From: Branchiostoma floridae
Lineage: Eukaryota; Chordata; Leptocardii; Amphioxiformes; Branchiostomatidae
Length of the DNA stretch: 64,000 nucleotides
Assembly (NCBI RefSeq): GCF_000003815.2
Contig: NC_049992.1
Coordinates: forward strand, 14,612,603-14,676,602
Direction: 5' to 3'
In this document: in pieces, positions 45,566 to 58,354 of the stretch
Position numbering within the stretch: the stretch's first letter is position 1
Layout: each line of letters starts with the position of its first letter
The notes under the pieces: model-generated
Seen by the model: the letters and a program-made list of their open reading frames with translations, nothing else
Told to the model about the DNA's origin: nothing
Databases searched by the model: none
Made by a program: the position numbers and the translations under genes

Positions 45566-48500
45566 AAGTTCACATTGTGCTACACACCAGCGTTAGCTAT
45601 ACAGAGAGGAATGACGGGGTCATAATTTAAGCTGTTGTTATTCTTCAATAGGTATCACACCTCAATTCCACAAGAGCGGCGACCTAGCTCCGATCGCGCT
45701 CCCTCAAATAATTCATAGATGAAAACGTTTTTAACAAGTTTTTGTGTTGTATCGTCTTTTTAGTAATACTTTTGCATGATATTCCGATTAAGAAATCACA
45801 TTTAGGTACCAACGAGATTGTATTCTCGTGGAATGGGGGTCTAAGTGGCCCATGTAGATGTTTATCATTACACGAGAGTCGTTTGAAAGGCTTAAGATGT
45901 GTGCTATATTCCCTTAAGGATGGTTGAATAGGCTGTATACGTCGCTCTATAGCTCTAGGCTCTCAGCCAAGACGTTGTTGAGTGGTTATGAAAACTGTTC
46001 TTAGTGCGCCCTGCGTTCCCAAAACGGCTCGACACAATGAGAAGAAAGAATCTGCCTCCCGAATCCACCTACAACGAGTCATATTCAAAACTATCGACAA
46101 TTTACGATTTGTTTCACCAATCTGACAAACATCGCCCTTATAGTTTAAGCCTGAGGCGTAGGCTGGCCAACATTAAACCACATCCCTATTGACTACTTTG
46201 ATCTAAAAATGAATTGGGCTCTTCAAACAGATCCTTTTTGCGGAAAAAGATGATACCTTCTGAGACTGCCAATCTGTCATTCTTTCGCGGTGGCTCCATT
46301 GCCGTACATTGTGTATATCCCCCTAAATGTTACGGTATATCTTGGTCCACACAGCGTGTTGGGTATGCTGTCTCCTACACATACGAACGAGATCTCACTG
46401 CTCAAAGATAGGCAAATATATAAAAGACTGCTTCGCTATTAGAAAAAGTACTGAAATTCATGACTAGCCCAACTCGATTGTAACACTATATCAAAGACTT
46501 GTGTTAGCCCTTCTTGTTATGTTAATTAGGATGTTAAGTCTTATTCTATACACCTATTTTGTACTTTGTGTAAAAGTCGTTGCCATACATTGTACAGTGT
46601 ACAATTGTCGTGCAATGAAGTTCTTCTGTCAGGAAGTTGGAAAAAATGGTCAGCTTTGGGGAGATATTATTCCGCTTACAGCCTGACTAACAGTACCCAG
46701 AGGTACCGCAAACGTCGATAAAGTAGAGCAACGGGGGTAGCCAATAAGGCCAACCCATCGAGCGAGGCGTGACTCCAAGTTGAAAAATGAAATGAGATAT
46801 GTGTACCTTGTGGGTGTGCTAAGGCGACCTCTGCCCACTCTCAACACAGCACCACACTCTTCATTCTAAGACTCGACCCTTAGGGTTAAATAACCGGATC
46901 TTCCAAAGACCAAGGGCACCATTGCCCGGAAGAAATGTCCGCATAAACTCATTTTTATGGATCTGCACAGAATTACGACCATGCCTCGTTGGTAAGTATG
47001 CGCATTCTTGAATAACGAGCTGGAAGTGTTTCCAGGGGTATTTTTCTTTTTTACTACCTCTAAATTACGTGACAGATCATTTAATTTGTTATGCCTGATC
47101 TTATCATTCTGACAACAGATTATAAAGTGTAGACGATGAACGAGCGAACAGTTAGTATAACAATGTCGATTATTCACATAAAACTGTAAGCGCTGGAGGA
47201 AATAATTTTAAACACACTACAATGCAATCATTGTTAAACAGGCAGTCTTTGGGTAAGGCTACAGCAAGTGGATTTTATGGATGACATCAATGCGCTCAAT
47301 AACTTTCGCCTGGTTTAAGCTTAAGAGAAACAAGATTCTCAAAATTCTACGGAGATGGTCAACATTAAGATTAAGTACCAAAATGGGAAAATAGGTTGTG
47401 TTGTAGCCTAATAATTTTACTTGTAGAAGTGACACTAGTAAGGTAGCCATGGCTGCAGTTGTAGAAGTGAAACTAGCTTGATAACAATAGAAGTGAAACT
47501 AGTTTGATAGCACCAATATGGAAGCCATGAGTAAGTGATAACATTTGTGTCAATTTTACAACTCTAGTGCACTTCTTCAGTACAAGAATGGACGCCTTGT
47601 TGGCTGTGACACCATGTCTTGTCATTTTAATTCTTGTTAATAACGTTTATGGTGCCTATTTTGAAAATTCGGCCATCTTGCTTTTTTCGCCCTCACTATT
47701 TTGTCAGTCTGTAGGAGATGTCATCCATAAACTTTACTTGCTGTGGCCTAAACAGTGTTTATCACAGCGTAATAGACTAATGCAGCCAGACGTAATCTTT
47801 GTTTGAGCTATACGCATGGCCTTGTTGTTGAAATGGTGCCAAAGAAAATCCTCAATTATAAAATTAGATGAGGAAAGGGCTTTGAATACGTCAACGTGTG
47901 AGGTATATGCAGCAAAATACATATCTCACAATTACTGCAAAACAACAAAATACTACTGGAAAATCCTGTTATTAATGTGCCCTATTTACCTATGAAGGAC
48001 ATGCTTTCCAAGGCTTAAGCATCCCGAGATCGATTTTAAAAGGCATTTCGGGGAGCCGCTTTGCTGACAACGGTACCATTTAAAGTTCAAAGGGATACCT
48101 TAGCCGTCTGTCTGGACGCAGGAACCATCCGATATTGAGAAGACGCATGGGAGAGTAATTCTACTCTGGAGTCCACCGTAAAACGGCGCTGTAAACCCCT
48201 GCTCTTTCACACGGTTGCCCCATGACCTGAGGTCGATAAATGGTATTGACCGCGTCCTTGCCGAACTTTTTGCTCCATTTGGCCTTAACCGAACGTAATG
48301 CCACAAGGACGTGGTCTGGAGAACTAAGGATCAGAAGTTTGGGAATCCAATAGAACGGCCCACAAGTCAACCCCCAACCTCCTTCACCCGGGTTCACATG
48401 ACAGATGCGCGCTGCCGTGAAAGGGAATCAAGGTTGACTGTTTTTTCTTCTTCCCCTCTGTCCGGATCGACTTTTTGCGGCGCTTGATCGATTGAGATCA

Positions 48501-49185
48501 AAGCCTTTTGCTCAGGAACCTTTGCAACACACGTTAATCAAAGGCGCGAGTGATGGACAACGATGTAAGGCGGTTTGGACAAGGATTGACTTTTGCAACT
48601 ACAAGGAAAAGGGAAGGACTTTAGCGTATTGGTAGGGGGATTCGTGTGGATGAATGCTTACATTTCAATAGCGCTAGACTCTTACCCTGTGTCGTTTGTC
48701 TAAATTTGCAGTAATTCTGCGGGCCTTTGAACATGTAATCTTGGAAATAGAATCAGTATCCAGTGGTCGAAGAGGCGATACTTCACGGCATGTGAATACC
48801 TTGTGAATACAAACGTGTGATATATAATTTCTTGCTCCTTGAAATGTCCAGGCAGAAACCATTGGACTTACCCAATAACAGTATGGGTAGGTCGGCTCTT
48901 GAGGTCGTTCCGGGTTTAGCTTTTACAACTTTGCTCGTGAAGGAGAATAGTGTCGTGACATGCGCTGTTTGGTTTATACCATTAGGGACATTCTGGAAAG
49001 CAGTGCGAAGCGTTAAGGGCGCAACACGTAATGGCATGACAGGGGAAAGATGGTGACCAATTACACAGGCAATTTAACAGCTTATTAAGCGCATTAACGT
49101 GGACTTACCCTGGGCACGTTCTAATCTATCTATCATGTGTCAGCCGCACAGTCCGTCTCTAGGATTCGTTATCACGACTAAGGCA
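45566..49185. other. intron, no exon recognised
   Basis: Several frames were checked (46004-46192, 46866-47177, 47567-47806, 48100-48397). The reverse frames at 48100-48397 are the most gene-like but have no domain or splice support. A fragment of the M4-like family is at about 45765-45845. Confidence 0.35.
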
Positions 49186-49368
49186 TATGTCACATTTCCA
49201 AACCCGGGCAGCTGTCGGGAACGAAAAGTATGATACAAAAGACACCAAGCTTTACAAGACGTTAATAAAATAGTTCTGGGCATTATTTGTTTATATCTTT
49301 ACGTATGCATGTCTATTTTCGTTTTCACAAACAGCCCGGTTGAGGCCCAGTTTGGAAATGTGACGTCA
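49186..49368. mobile_element. TIR element family M2, copy 2
   Basis: Begins TGTCACATTTCCAAACCCGG with GCAGCTGTCGGGAACGAAAA. Ends GGCCCAGTTTGGAAATGTGA then CGTCA. The interior aligns with copy 1 at 23766 in the same orientation. Confidence 0.85.
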
Positions 49369-49378
49369 ACCAAAAGAT

Positions 49379-49540
49379 GAAGGTAAAGGTAGTACCATCG
49401 CTTTTTTAGGCTGTAGGGTAGTGTCTAGGGTACGGTATGGAAGGCGCGCTGAGCCCATCCCTCTTCCTATAATACCTTACCATCAAGAGCAAAGTCCCGT
49501 TATTGCACTTAAATGGAGTAAGGAAAGTCGTGTAAAGTGT
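49379..49540 (+). repeat. dispersed repeat sharing a tail with 27577
   Basis: AGGTAAAGGTAGTACCATCG leads to AAGGAAAGTCGTGTAAAGTG at 49521-49540, which matches 27590-27612. I recognise it as a common amphioxus-type repeat but have no family name. Confidence 0.5.
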
Positions 49541-49605
49541 CTCTCTCTCTCTCTCCCTCCCCCTCCCTCTGTCTCTCTCTCTCTCTATATATATACATAG
49601 ATATA

Positions 49606-49695
<90 letters not shown>
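49541..49695. repeat. (CT)n - TATA - (AG)n palindromic microsatellite
   Basis: A CT-rich tract (49541-49586) passes through TATATATATACATAGATA (centre about 49587-49608) into a pure (GA)n of about 87 bp (49609-49695). The tract is self-complementary over about 16-20 bp each side. The long LSLSLS / RERERE frames over it are artefacts. Confidence 0.95.
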
Positions 49696-49697
<2 letters not shown>

Positions 49698-49699
49698 TA

Positions 49700-49945
49700 T
49701 ATAAGACTTCCTCACGTTGATTGATGCCAGTAATCCAGCAATTTGAATTCTCCGGACATAAAACCGTTTAGGGGGTCGTGAGAGGTGAGAGCAACATCCA
49801 CATTGGCGCCATGAAGTAACCGCCGTACTCAAATCAAAGTGGGGCTGCATTAAGCGAGCAGGCTGTGATGAATGGTATGGCACGCCAAATTGCTCCAGGT
49901 CCACACTCCAAATCAACCTATCCTCTGCTTGGGAAGCCATCCATT
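49700..49945 (-). repeat. dispersed repeat (GGAGCAATTTGGCGTGCCAT)
   Basis: On the reverse strand GGAGCAATTTGGCGTGCCAT then ACCATTCATCACAGCCTG. It shares the CTGGAGCAATT word with the 27342-27400 segment. Familiar as a dispersed element; not a gene. Confidence 0.45.
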
Positions 49946-50289
49946 ATCCTATCTCTATTTAGGCTATAAGCATCTCGAGTCATCAGTTCATATTCATTTG
50001 GAGCATATTCTTGAGAAAAACTGAGGAGAAACAAGATGGCGAGGTGATCTATGGTCAAGGTTGTTGTTTTAGAATCTCAAGTTTTTAGAATTTGAATGCC
50101 ATAATTAAAAAAATCGTATCTTACATGAACTATGATCGTAGAATGCAATTTGTTATCAACAAGGTTTGGTTTTGGTTTGGTTTGGTTATACAGATTTCCA
50201 TTAGTGACCGATATGTCGCTATTCTTCCCGGAGTCCGGGTGATTTGTAGAGAATCACCAATTTTAGACGGAAGGAAGGATTTTGCACCA

Positions 50290-50436
50290 TCGCACACAGG
50301 AACCCTTGCAAATAGATGCACAGAGTTCAGGTGTGACAGGTTCATCAGTTGCTGCTGCCGTGAATCGTGCCTGCGAAACTGGTACATGTGTTACGCCGAA
50401 GGGCTGTTATACCGGCTATGTAGAAAAAAGATACAC
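50290..50436 (+). mobile_element. non-LTR retrotransposon 3' end, second copy
   Basis: GTGTTACGCCGAAGGGCTGT, TTATACCGGCTATGTAG and GCTGCTGCCGTGAATCGTGC match 39465-39550 (same family, same orientation). No open coding frame is kept. Confidence 0.65.
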
Positions 50437-50678
50437 TGAAGGTCCAGGGTTGGGATTCTAGGCATGTACCAGTGTTGTGCCACTTGGTACACAAACAGTA
50501 GCACAAATTTAATTTAGGACTCGGATACGTGTTTTAGGACATCCAGACCCCGTTCATATTTCATCAAGAAACCACCACCTGAAAGAGATGGGGCCCACCC
50601 AGCTGCAGGTGTGAATGGTTTACTCATTGACATCTTATAAAGGTGATAGTCATCTGTTATGTCAATCTTGAAAGATCT

Positions 50679-50870
50679 ACGTCACATTTCCTATCCAGGG
50701 CCCGAAATGGCTTTTACTGGAAACGAAAAATAAAGTTTATGCCAATAAATATGCACAAGGCATGCTGTTGAATCATTTTTGGTACGTTTTGTGTTTTAGT
50801 TGTCTTTTATATCGTACTTTTTAATTCGCCCAAACTGCCCGACCGGGCCTCTTTGTGGAAATGTGACGAT
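50679..50870. mobile_element. TIR element family M2, copy 3 (diverged)
   Basis: Begins CGTCACATTTCCTATCCAGG; ends CCCGACCGGGCCTCTTTGTG then GAAATGTGACG. The interior is AT-rich and aligns only loosely with copies 1 and 2. Confidence 0.7.
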
Positions 50871-51051
50871 ATAGCCTAAATAAGAGCACGTGATAAATCG
50901 AGTGACCTAGCGACATAATGGGATTTTAATCCGCTCTAAATGGCGAATTTATGGAAATGGATATCAACAGAAATCCACTGACTTCATTTGCATATGTCAA
51001 TGAATCTATAAGAAAGGACGAACGAGTAACTGTTAGGCATCCCGTGATTGC

Positions 51052-51290
51052 GTTTGCCAGAATGGCTAAGGCTATGTTAATAATGGCCCCCTAGCGGCTT
51101 GCTAAGATACTGCAGCAGAACCTCAATTTTTGATATCTCGTGTTCTGGACATGCTGTGGTCGGGATTTTTTAGTGGTAGATAGCCCATGGGGCGGAAAGT
51201 GAGTGCTGTGAGTTTGGGCCCCCTAGCGCGCAGAAACTGCAGGTGCCGGTCTCCTTTCAAACTTCGGACGAGAATGACTCGTTTATACAT
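51052..51290 (+). repeat. dispersed element related to 2076-2420
   Basis: TTTGCCAGAATGGCTAAGGC is followed by GGCCCCCTAGCGGCTTGC, GATATCTCGTGTTCTGGACA, GGGGCGGAAAGTGAGTGCTG and CAGGTGCCGGTCTCC. The first 20 bases match the start of the element at 2080. The rest is a variant I recognise as common in amphioxus. Confidence 0.5.
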
Positions 51291-52655
51291 GCGAAGACTA
51301 TCGCTAGATTACTTACGCTGTTTCCATGGACGTTAGGAGCACCTATTAGCGTTACATTAGGATGAAGCATTGCACAAATTAGAGTTATTACAGCGCATTA
51401 GGTCGGGCTATGATGGTTATAATGGCTGGATGCACTCCTCAGGAATTACTCTCCTAAAAGGCAGTAGTCAGCACCTCTTAGGAAAATCTTACACGTGGTT
51501 GGTTCATGTTAGACCAATTTGCAACTGAATGCTTAAACCTTTAAGACAGGTGTATTTAGATAATGGAGTCAACACGAAGTAAGCACTATAGATTTATATC
51601 TGGAATATTAGCAAACGTGTGAAGATGAAAGGATGCCTACAAAAATCAAATACTAGTGGTCCCTGGTCAACGTATACTGGGCAAGATTCAACACTCACTT
51701 ATTTTCGTAGGTACCAAAGACAAGCGGGCTTTGGAACTCAGTCCCGGCCTGGGGTCCCCATGGCATTGCTCATCTAAATATTCTCATACTTTGGGAGAAC
51801 ATTATTATACATAAATTATGCAAATCAGGGTCACATGTACAAACTTTATGAGGAGGCGCTGCAATCGTCGTCTTTGTTAAGATATGATTTTTATACAATT
51901 TGTGTTATTTGTTCGGCCCAAAAAACATCTTTTATTCAGTCTGCCACCCAGGCCAGGTTTTGTTTCATACAACTTTTTCAGTGGTTTTTGCGTCAGCACG
52001 AGGTTCTTGTTGAATACTTGAATACAGAATGCCACATTTCTGATGTATTTCATACCCATAAATGTACTAGCGAAGCCCAAGACACATTTGCTCTTTCATA
52101 GCTTCCATATGAGGCGCCAGGTTGCTAATTACACACTACTTTATGAATCCTGCCGTGTTTTGATCATGGCGTCTGCCGATTCCCTAGGGTTTCGGTACTA
52201 AAAATATACCACACCATCTGCTGGACCTTTCTTCAGATGTACAATCTAAAAGACCAGAACACGAACAACCTTTAGAAGCGCTTATATCTCCTGAAACCAA
52301 GGCCAGTCCTCTTTAATAGCCTCGGCTAGTTGGGCGTCCTTGGCTGACACTTATTTCAAACGAATAAATAACCATGGATAGTCAAAATAGCCGCACTTGC
52401 CCCGATGGAGCACCCTTTGATTTTTCATTACCGCGCTGAGTTAGGAGCCGAGACTTCTTCACCTCTCGGTCACAGCGTGAACTACTTTCAAAACGCCGGC
52501 CATGCAACCCGCCATCAAATCAATTTTTTACACACACCTTTTATTTTTAGCTTCCCCCGAGCAGTGCTTGCGGGTGATCGATTGATCAGTTGACATTGAC
52601 ATATATGTATAAGTCTGAGTGATTGAAAGGTGCACGGTACGATCAGGAATATATA
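51291..52655. other. intron, nothing recognised
   Basis: The frame at 51835-52101 has no domain. No exon was recognised. Confidence 0.35.
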
Positions 52656-52658
52656 TAG

Positions 52659-53035
52659 ATCGTTCTCAGCGTACGATGCAAATCAAGAAATTCTTTATCA
52701 GTAGAAGCCTTAGTTTTAATCAAAAGACACGTTATGATGAAAATAAGATTATGCACAGAAATGTAAACTAATGCTGATGTTTCATTCATACATTGCCATT
52801 AGATAATCCATATTTAATGTATGTAACCATCAGGAAAATATAAAATTTTAGATTGTTCTCGTATCTACGTATGATGCAAATCAAGAAGTTCTTAATCAGT
52901 AGAAGCCTTTTTATCATAACGCATCGCAAGATACGTTGTGATAAAAAAAACTAATATAATGCTCAAAGAGTAAATCTAGTGCTGATGTTTCATTCATACA
53001 TTGCCATTAGGCAACCCATGTTTCATGTATGTCGT
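52659..53035. repeat. two-copy tandem duplication, about 195 bp
   Basis: GATGCAAATCAAGAARTTCT and CAGTAGAAGCCTT, then GCTGATGTTTCATTCATACA and TTGCCATTAG, occur at 52675-52800 and again at 52872-53012. The copies differ by substitutions and an insert (about 52915-52940) containing CATCGCAAGATACG. Confidence 0.8.
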
Positions 53036-53275
53036 CGTCACAATTTAAATTTGATCATATTCATGAAATAACTAATAACCTCTTGGCACTTTTGTAAGTA
53101 CTAGTTTATTTTGAGTTGATGGATTTCCTTGACATGAGGTCTTTGGGAGCAGAGAGACAAAAGTTTCCCTGATAGGAGCAGACTGCGCAGGTGGGAGTCT
53201 GCACAGCTCAATCAGGATGTGAGGGTTTAATAGCACCGAGGGGAGGCTGGTATCACTGCAGGGCGACCTGCGGTT

Positions 53276-54790
53276 AAGCCGATTTGTGGTGCTATGGAAT
53301 CTGTCGAAATTGGCAACAGTCTTATTAAGAAACTTTCGGAAGTAGCTAAATATAAGACCTAATCCTTCCATATGTTCTTCTTAGTGATTAATATTTTAGC
53401 ATCACGGCGGTCGGTTGCTAGGGTATTCTTTCCCGTTGCTATGCGAGTTCGATAGAGTATCGGGTTACAAGAGACCTACTATTTGCTAAACGTAAAATAT
53501 TTGAAAATAAACAAAATGTTATGACAAGGAAAATGTATTTAAAATCAGATTAAATTTGCAATTTTAGATAGTTTGAGTCTTCCCGTTTGAATTGAGATAG
53601 CTGTTTTGTTTCGATTTTCCTTCCAAAGACGACTATTTTCTGTTTCAAGAAAGGCCTTCAATTTGACCATACTCTTGATAAGATGGCCCGCAAGTGCCAT
53701 GGCAAATTCTCGATTTTTGTATTTTTCGTCATCTGAGAGGCAAATAAAACTTTTTGTTTTTGGGATTTTTTAATTTCCAATTTTAAGCAAAGTTACAGTC
53801 AAAAATATGCGTAAAAATGACATTTTTCGCACTTAATTACCAATAATTCAAAATCGAAGGCATTTTTTAAAAATCCCAAAAACAGAAATCTGGGGAAAAC
53901 CGTTGCGGTCATTTTGAGCCGTCAATGAGTTAAGTTGGACTCTTCTTGGTGGAGATCTTAAACGATGTTTGCACGCATGTCATGCCGTACGGATAGCGGG
54001 AGGGTGCAATTGATACCGGTGTAAACAACACTTATAATATTCAAGGTCATCAACAAAAACGCCAGTAGCTTCGTTACATATTACAGGTCCGCAACAAAAT
54101 GAAAGTATAGATGTACTGTCCCGAAAATTGTTTATATTGGTTAAAAACAATATTTTTCGCCTGATTCAAGTTAGTTGGGGGGAAAGGGCCAGAAAGCACG
54201 GTTTTACCTGCGTTGACCGCAGATGACCTAAATAGAACACGGGTTCGGTTCGAATTACGTCAGATCGAACCTCGTGGAACAAGGTTCCAATTCGGCTAGA
54301 CATGGGAGGTTTTGAGCCCGTATTTGACCACCGTGCATATTCAAAGCCGATTTTTGGTGCTATGCCTATTGAATTTGTTGAAAATGTCAAAGGTCTAATG
54401 AAGAAACTTTCGGAAGGATAACGGAGCTAAAATAGGACCTACCTCTTTCATAAGTTCGTAGCGAATGCTTTAGCATATTCTGAAGCTGATTTTTAAGCCG
54501 ATGTTTGGTGCTATGAAATCCGTCGAATATGGCAAAGGTCTAATGAAGAAATATTCGGAAGGATAAGGAAGCTAAAATAGGCCCTAATTCTTTCATAAGT
54601 TCTTCTTCGTAGTGAATGTTTTAGCATATTTTAAAGCTGGTTATAAGCCGATTTTTGGTGCCGTGGAATCTGTCGAAAATGGCAAAGGTCTAATTAAGAA
54701 ACTTTAGGAAGAATTTGTATTTGGAAGCTAAAGATAGGACTTAATTCTTTCATATGTTCCTCTTAGTGATGAATATTTAGCATGTTTTAA
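53276..54790. repeat. about 150-bp repeat, four copies (one separated)
   Basis: Copies start AAGCCGATTTKTGGTGCTAT at 53276, 54343, 54495 and 54645. They share AATCTGTCGAAAATGGCAA, TAAGAAACTTTCGGAAG and TTCTTTCATAWGTTCTTC. The last three are tandem; the first lies about 1 kb away. The frames inside are not conserved between copies, so no gene is called. Confidence 0.8.
53747..53891. repeat. AT-rich inverted repeat
   Basis: GTTTTTGGGATTTTTTAA (53756-53773) pairs with TTAAAAATCCCAAAAAC (about 53868-53884). A foldback of low complexity. Confidence 0.5.
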
Positions 54791-57448
54791 TGCTGAGATA
54801 TTCCTTCATATGATCTTTAGTTGTGATATTCACACTGAAACTGCAATCCGTTGTAAGACCTTAAGCTTAGATAGTACACACGACCATATATCGTGATGAA
54901 TTGTTCGCTTAGGTTGTGGAATGCAAAACGAACAAAAGACAAATGTTATAATGACAAAGATCTATTTGCATAACATGAAAACAATTATTTTAGGCAGAGA
55001 TTTACATCGTAACGATGTTAGGCATAGCGGTATAGAGTTATATCATATTATGGTAAAGACCTTTCTAAGACAGGATTTAGAACATTTCAAATAACATAAA
55101 TGTACAAGCTATATTTCCAATTGTACAAGCTGTATTTTTACTGCCGTGTACACGTTCCCAGTAGTCGTGATCGGTATGATTTACATCAAAGCGTTGTGAG
55201 AATGAAGACAATACTATTAAGAGTCACTAATGCGATGAATTACTGCTCTAACGGATGGCAAAACTTCTAATCACTCTGCGAAAATTATACGCCTCCATGC
55301 AGGTGCTTTTCATCATGAATGTATTAGCATTCATTCTATGTCAGAAGGTGCAACAGAGTAGTGCAGATATTTTTGACTTTTTAAAAACGGTAGCAAGTAC
55401 ACTAAAAGAATTCAAAAGTACCCCTTTGAAAGCAAACGCGGTCAGTTACGGATTGCCTGACGTTTCTGTTAAGTAGTTGGAGTTAACATCTTTGACGAAT
55501 CTTTCTCCATTGAAGTCATACATTTGTCTTACATTGCAAAAACTTATTTGCAGCGCGTAATGTGGACATGTGGCAAGATTAAAATCATCAATACCCGAGT
55601 ATACATATAATCATCTACGATCATTTCTGATTGCATTCAACATCTGCAGTATATTATTCATAATTTCATGTAGTTTATCTAGTTTGAGTTGGTTGGCTCG
55701 GACCCCAGGTCGTGTGTAACTAGATTACTGAATCAATCTTTTCATTTTGATCTTGGACCGTGGATCGCCTACGCATGGAACGAGGAGAAATTGGAAGCTA
55801 GAGGGGAACCAATTGGAAGCAAAGTCAATAGGCATTTCATTCGTGGTTTTGAGTCCAGCCACTAAGGCGCCTTTACCACGGCATGTGTTGTATCATATCA
55901 TGTAGCGCACATGTTAGCGTATATAGGAGCCTTTAACCATTATAACAAAAGATGTGCCTGCTTTGGTCAATAGTCGAGCTTGTAATGGTTCTATATAGTG
56001 CTCGTATAGCTGGCTCAAGCAGTGGAGAGATGGTAAAGGCAACTTTGTAAGGACCCCATTACACCAGCTGCAATCTCATTGCAACATAAATTGGATTCGG
56101 GCAACCCTTGAGATCATAATTGGAATATAAAATGTAGAAGTATGACTGTAAAGACACAAAACATGAAAGATCAATTTCTTATCAATAAACTTTGTTGCGA
56201 TCGAGCGCTGCAGGACTTTTAGTGTCCAATACGCTTTGTATGCTTTGATGTCTTTTTCAGCCATTCTTTTTTTATCTTGCATGATATTCTAATTACGAAA
56301 TCAAAGGTTACAGAAATCCGATTCAGGTCACAGCGAGGTTGCAGCGCGATCGTAGTCGACTAGTCTAGTTGCCATAGAATGGGGGTCTTCACTAGATTAT
56401 TGACATAAAATGACATATTCATTATATTATATCTAATGATAAGGGACTCTTGAGTTTTATGTAGAACAATGTTCGGTTACTTTGTTGAAGTTGCTTGGGG
56501 CAGATAAGTTGCCCAAGTCTGGACCTACTCTCGTGCTTTCTCGTGAGACTAGGTCAATCCGTGAAAAAGATGTTCCACAAGACATAGAAAGTTTTGAGGC
56601 ATGTTTCTATGCCTTTAAAAAACGTCACTGTTTGAAGAATATTGTAATAGCTTGAATAGATTTTTTTGGAAAGTACACTTTCTGTTGCATTGTTTAAAAT
56701 GTTTGTTATACCAGCTTATCGGCACAACAGCGAAAGAAAAAAAAGAATCACCGCTGGAAACAATTAAGTGGCATCTCCTGAGCACACGAAGTTTTACACA
56801 CAACTTTGCTAAAAGCTTGAACACAGGACTACAAATCCCCGGGCTAGACAAGGTGTGCAGAAATGAGATAAAGCCTTGACAGTAAGTACTGCTAAATATT
56901 AGCTTCTCTTCGTAAGCGATATGTTACCTACTTAACCTATTCTTTGGAGCTCTGAAAATTTGACACTTGCACTATCCTTTAGCTGTCTAAGGAATACTAT
57001 CAGCCATTTAATTTTCTCAGTACAATGTTTATCCCGTATTTTCAGTTTATTTTAGCATATAGAGCATTGTCAAATAAATCACATGATACTGATAAATAGC
57101 ACATGATCAATTTTGTTTGCCAAGCTCTAATTTCACAGGTTGGCCGACCTGTTATATGAATAAGGGCTGTAAGTGGTTTTCATTCGAATGATGGCGGATC
57201 GGGGCAAATTCTATATATACTAGTAGTTGTTTGCCAAGGCGAATTTTATCTTCTGACGTAAGGAAGCTCTTATCACCCCTCTCTACACTTAGACTTAGTA
57301 CAGTCCACCCACAAAACTGTTATTTCCCCATCCGCCATTTTGCTGTTATTAAGTCACATGGAATGTGCATTTATGAATGTATTTTTCGTAGATGCATGCC
57401 ATTGGCAAACAGATGTCTAATACTAGTAAACTGTAACTTTAGAATTCT
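54791..57448. other. intron, nothing recognised
   Basis: Only an M4-like fragment (about 56275-56392: GCATGATATTCTAATTACGA ... AGAATGGGGGTCTTC). No exon seen. Confidence 0.35.
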
Positions 57449-57500
57449 TGTGAACCAGCTGAAAACTATAGCAAAATTTATAGTTTTCAGCTGGTTCACA
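57449..57500. repeat. perfect 22-bp inverted repeat
   Basis: TGTGAACCAGCTGAAAACTA then TA (57449-57470) is perfectly complementary to 57479-57500, with an 8-base loop GCAAAATT. No T-run or gene end is adjacent. Confidence 0.95.
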
Positions 57501-58354
57501 TTAAAATGTTCATTGAATCATGTTCTTACCATTGTATTGTATTTCTCTATTCTGAACATTTAAAGTCTGCATGGCATATATGTATGTTGCTACACAGGCA
57601 CTTCTTTTACGTTCAGGCTCTGATAACATCTTATCCAAAAGAAGGTCGAGGGGCGAAGCCTGTTAATATATAGTTATAGGGTCAGGACCGGCGGTACATC
57701 AGAGATGATGTATTGACCCCCTTATATTGCGTGAGGCCCGTAATGAGCTGCTTGGCACCGTTAATGTGTCGTGCTGGGGTGGCCCTCCCCAGCACTAGTA
57801 ACAGGTGTCAGCGGGGTGACTCCTACACCGGGGCCGCCCAAATCACCCAGCATGTCGCCAGGCACCACTCAGGGAATTTGTACGTGAAAATTGCAATAAT
57901 ATTTTGCACGTTTTTCCATCGAATCGATCTAGTGGCGCATAAATGGTCACTCTTCCTCCCTCTCTGTCAACGATTATCGATATTGTATGATTTACGAACA
58001 GATATTAGGTCACGAAGAAAGGTTGAGTTGTCAGCCCAGGAGACGGCTGTTTGAAATAATGGTTCAAAATGACTGCGTTCTTGTGCTACTTTCATGCCTG
58101 TTGTAACCATAACCGTGTCCATGAGGGGCCCCTGGCATCTATTTATTGCGTTGTTAGCATGTTTCTTCTTGCATTCTGGGTCGCAGCCTGGCACGTAGCC
58201 CAGCGAACAAGTTGACAAGCACTTTCAGAAAGCGTCTCTGTGATCTCATTCAGACACTAACAGGTATTGGCACTGGAGTGTTTTGCGATCTTAGTGTTCT
58301 TGAGTGTACTTCACGGTATAGAAATGATTGTGATGGTTATCTTTAATGACTTAC
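57501..58354. other. intron, nothing recognised
   Basis: A GC-richer patch at 57685-57850 (GACCGGCGGTACATCAGAG..., CACCGGGGCCGCCC) may be an unrecognised repeat. No exon was seen. Confidence 0.35.

Noticed and set aside
48100..48397. Overlapping reverse frames that look coding by composition
   Set aside because: No domain recognised and no consistent acceptor-donor pair; left as intron.
49509..49940. 143-residue frame with long LS repeats
   Set aside because: Translation of the CT/AG microsatellite.
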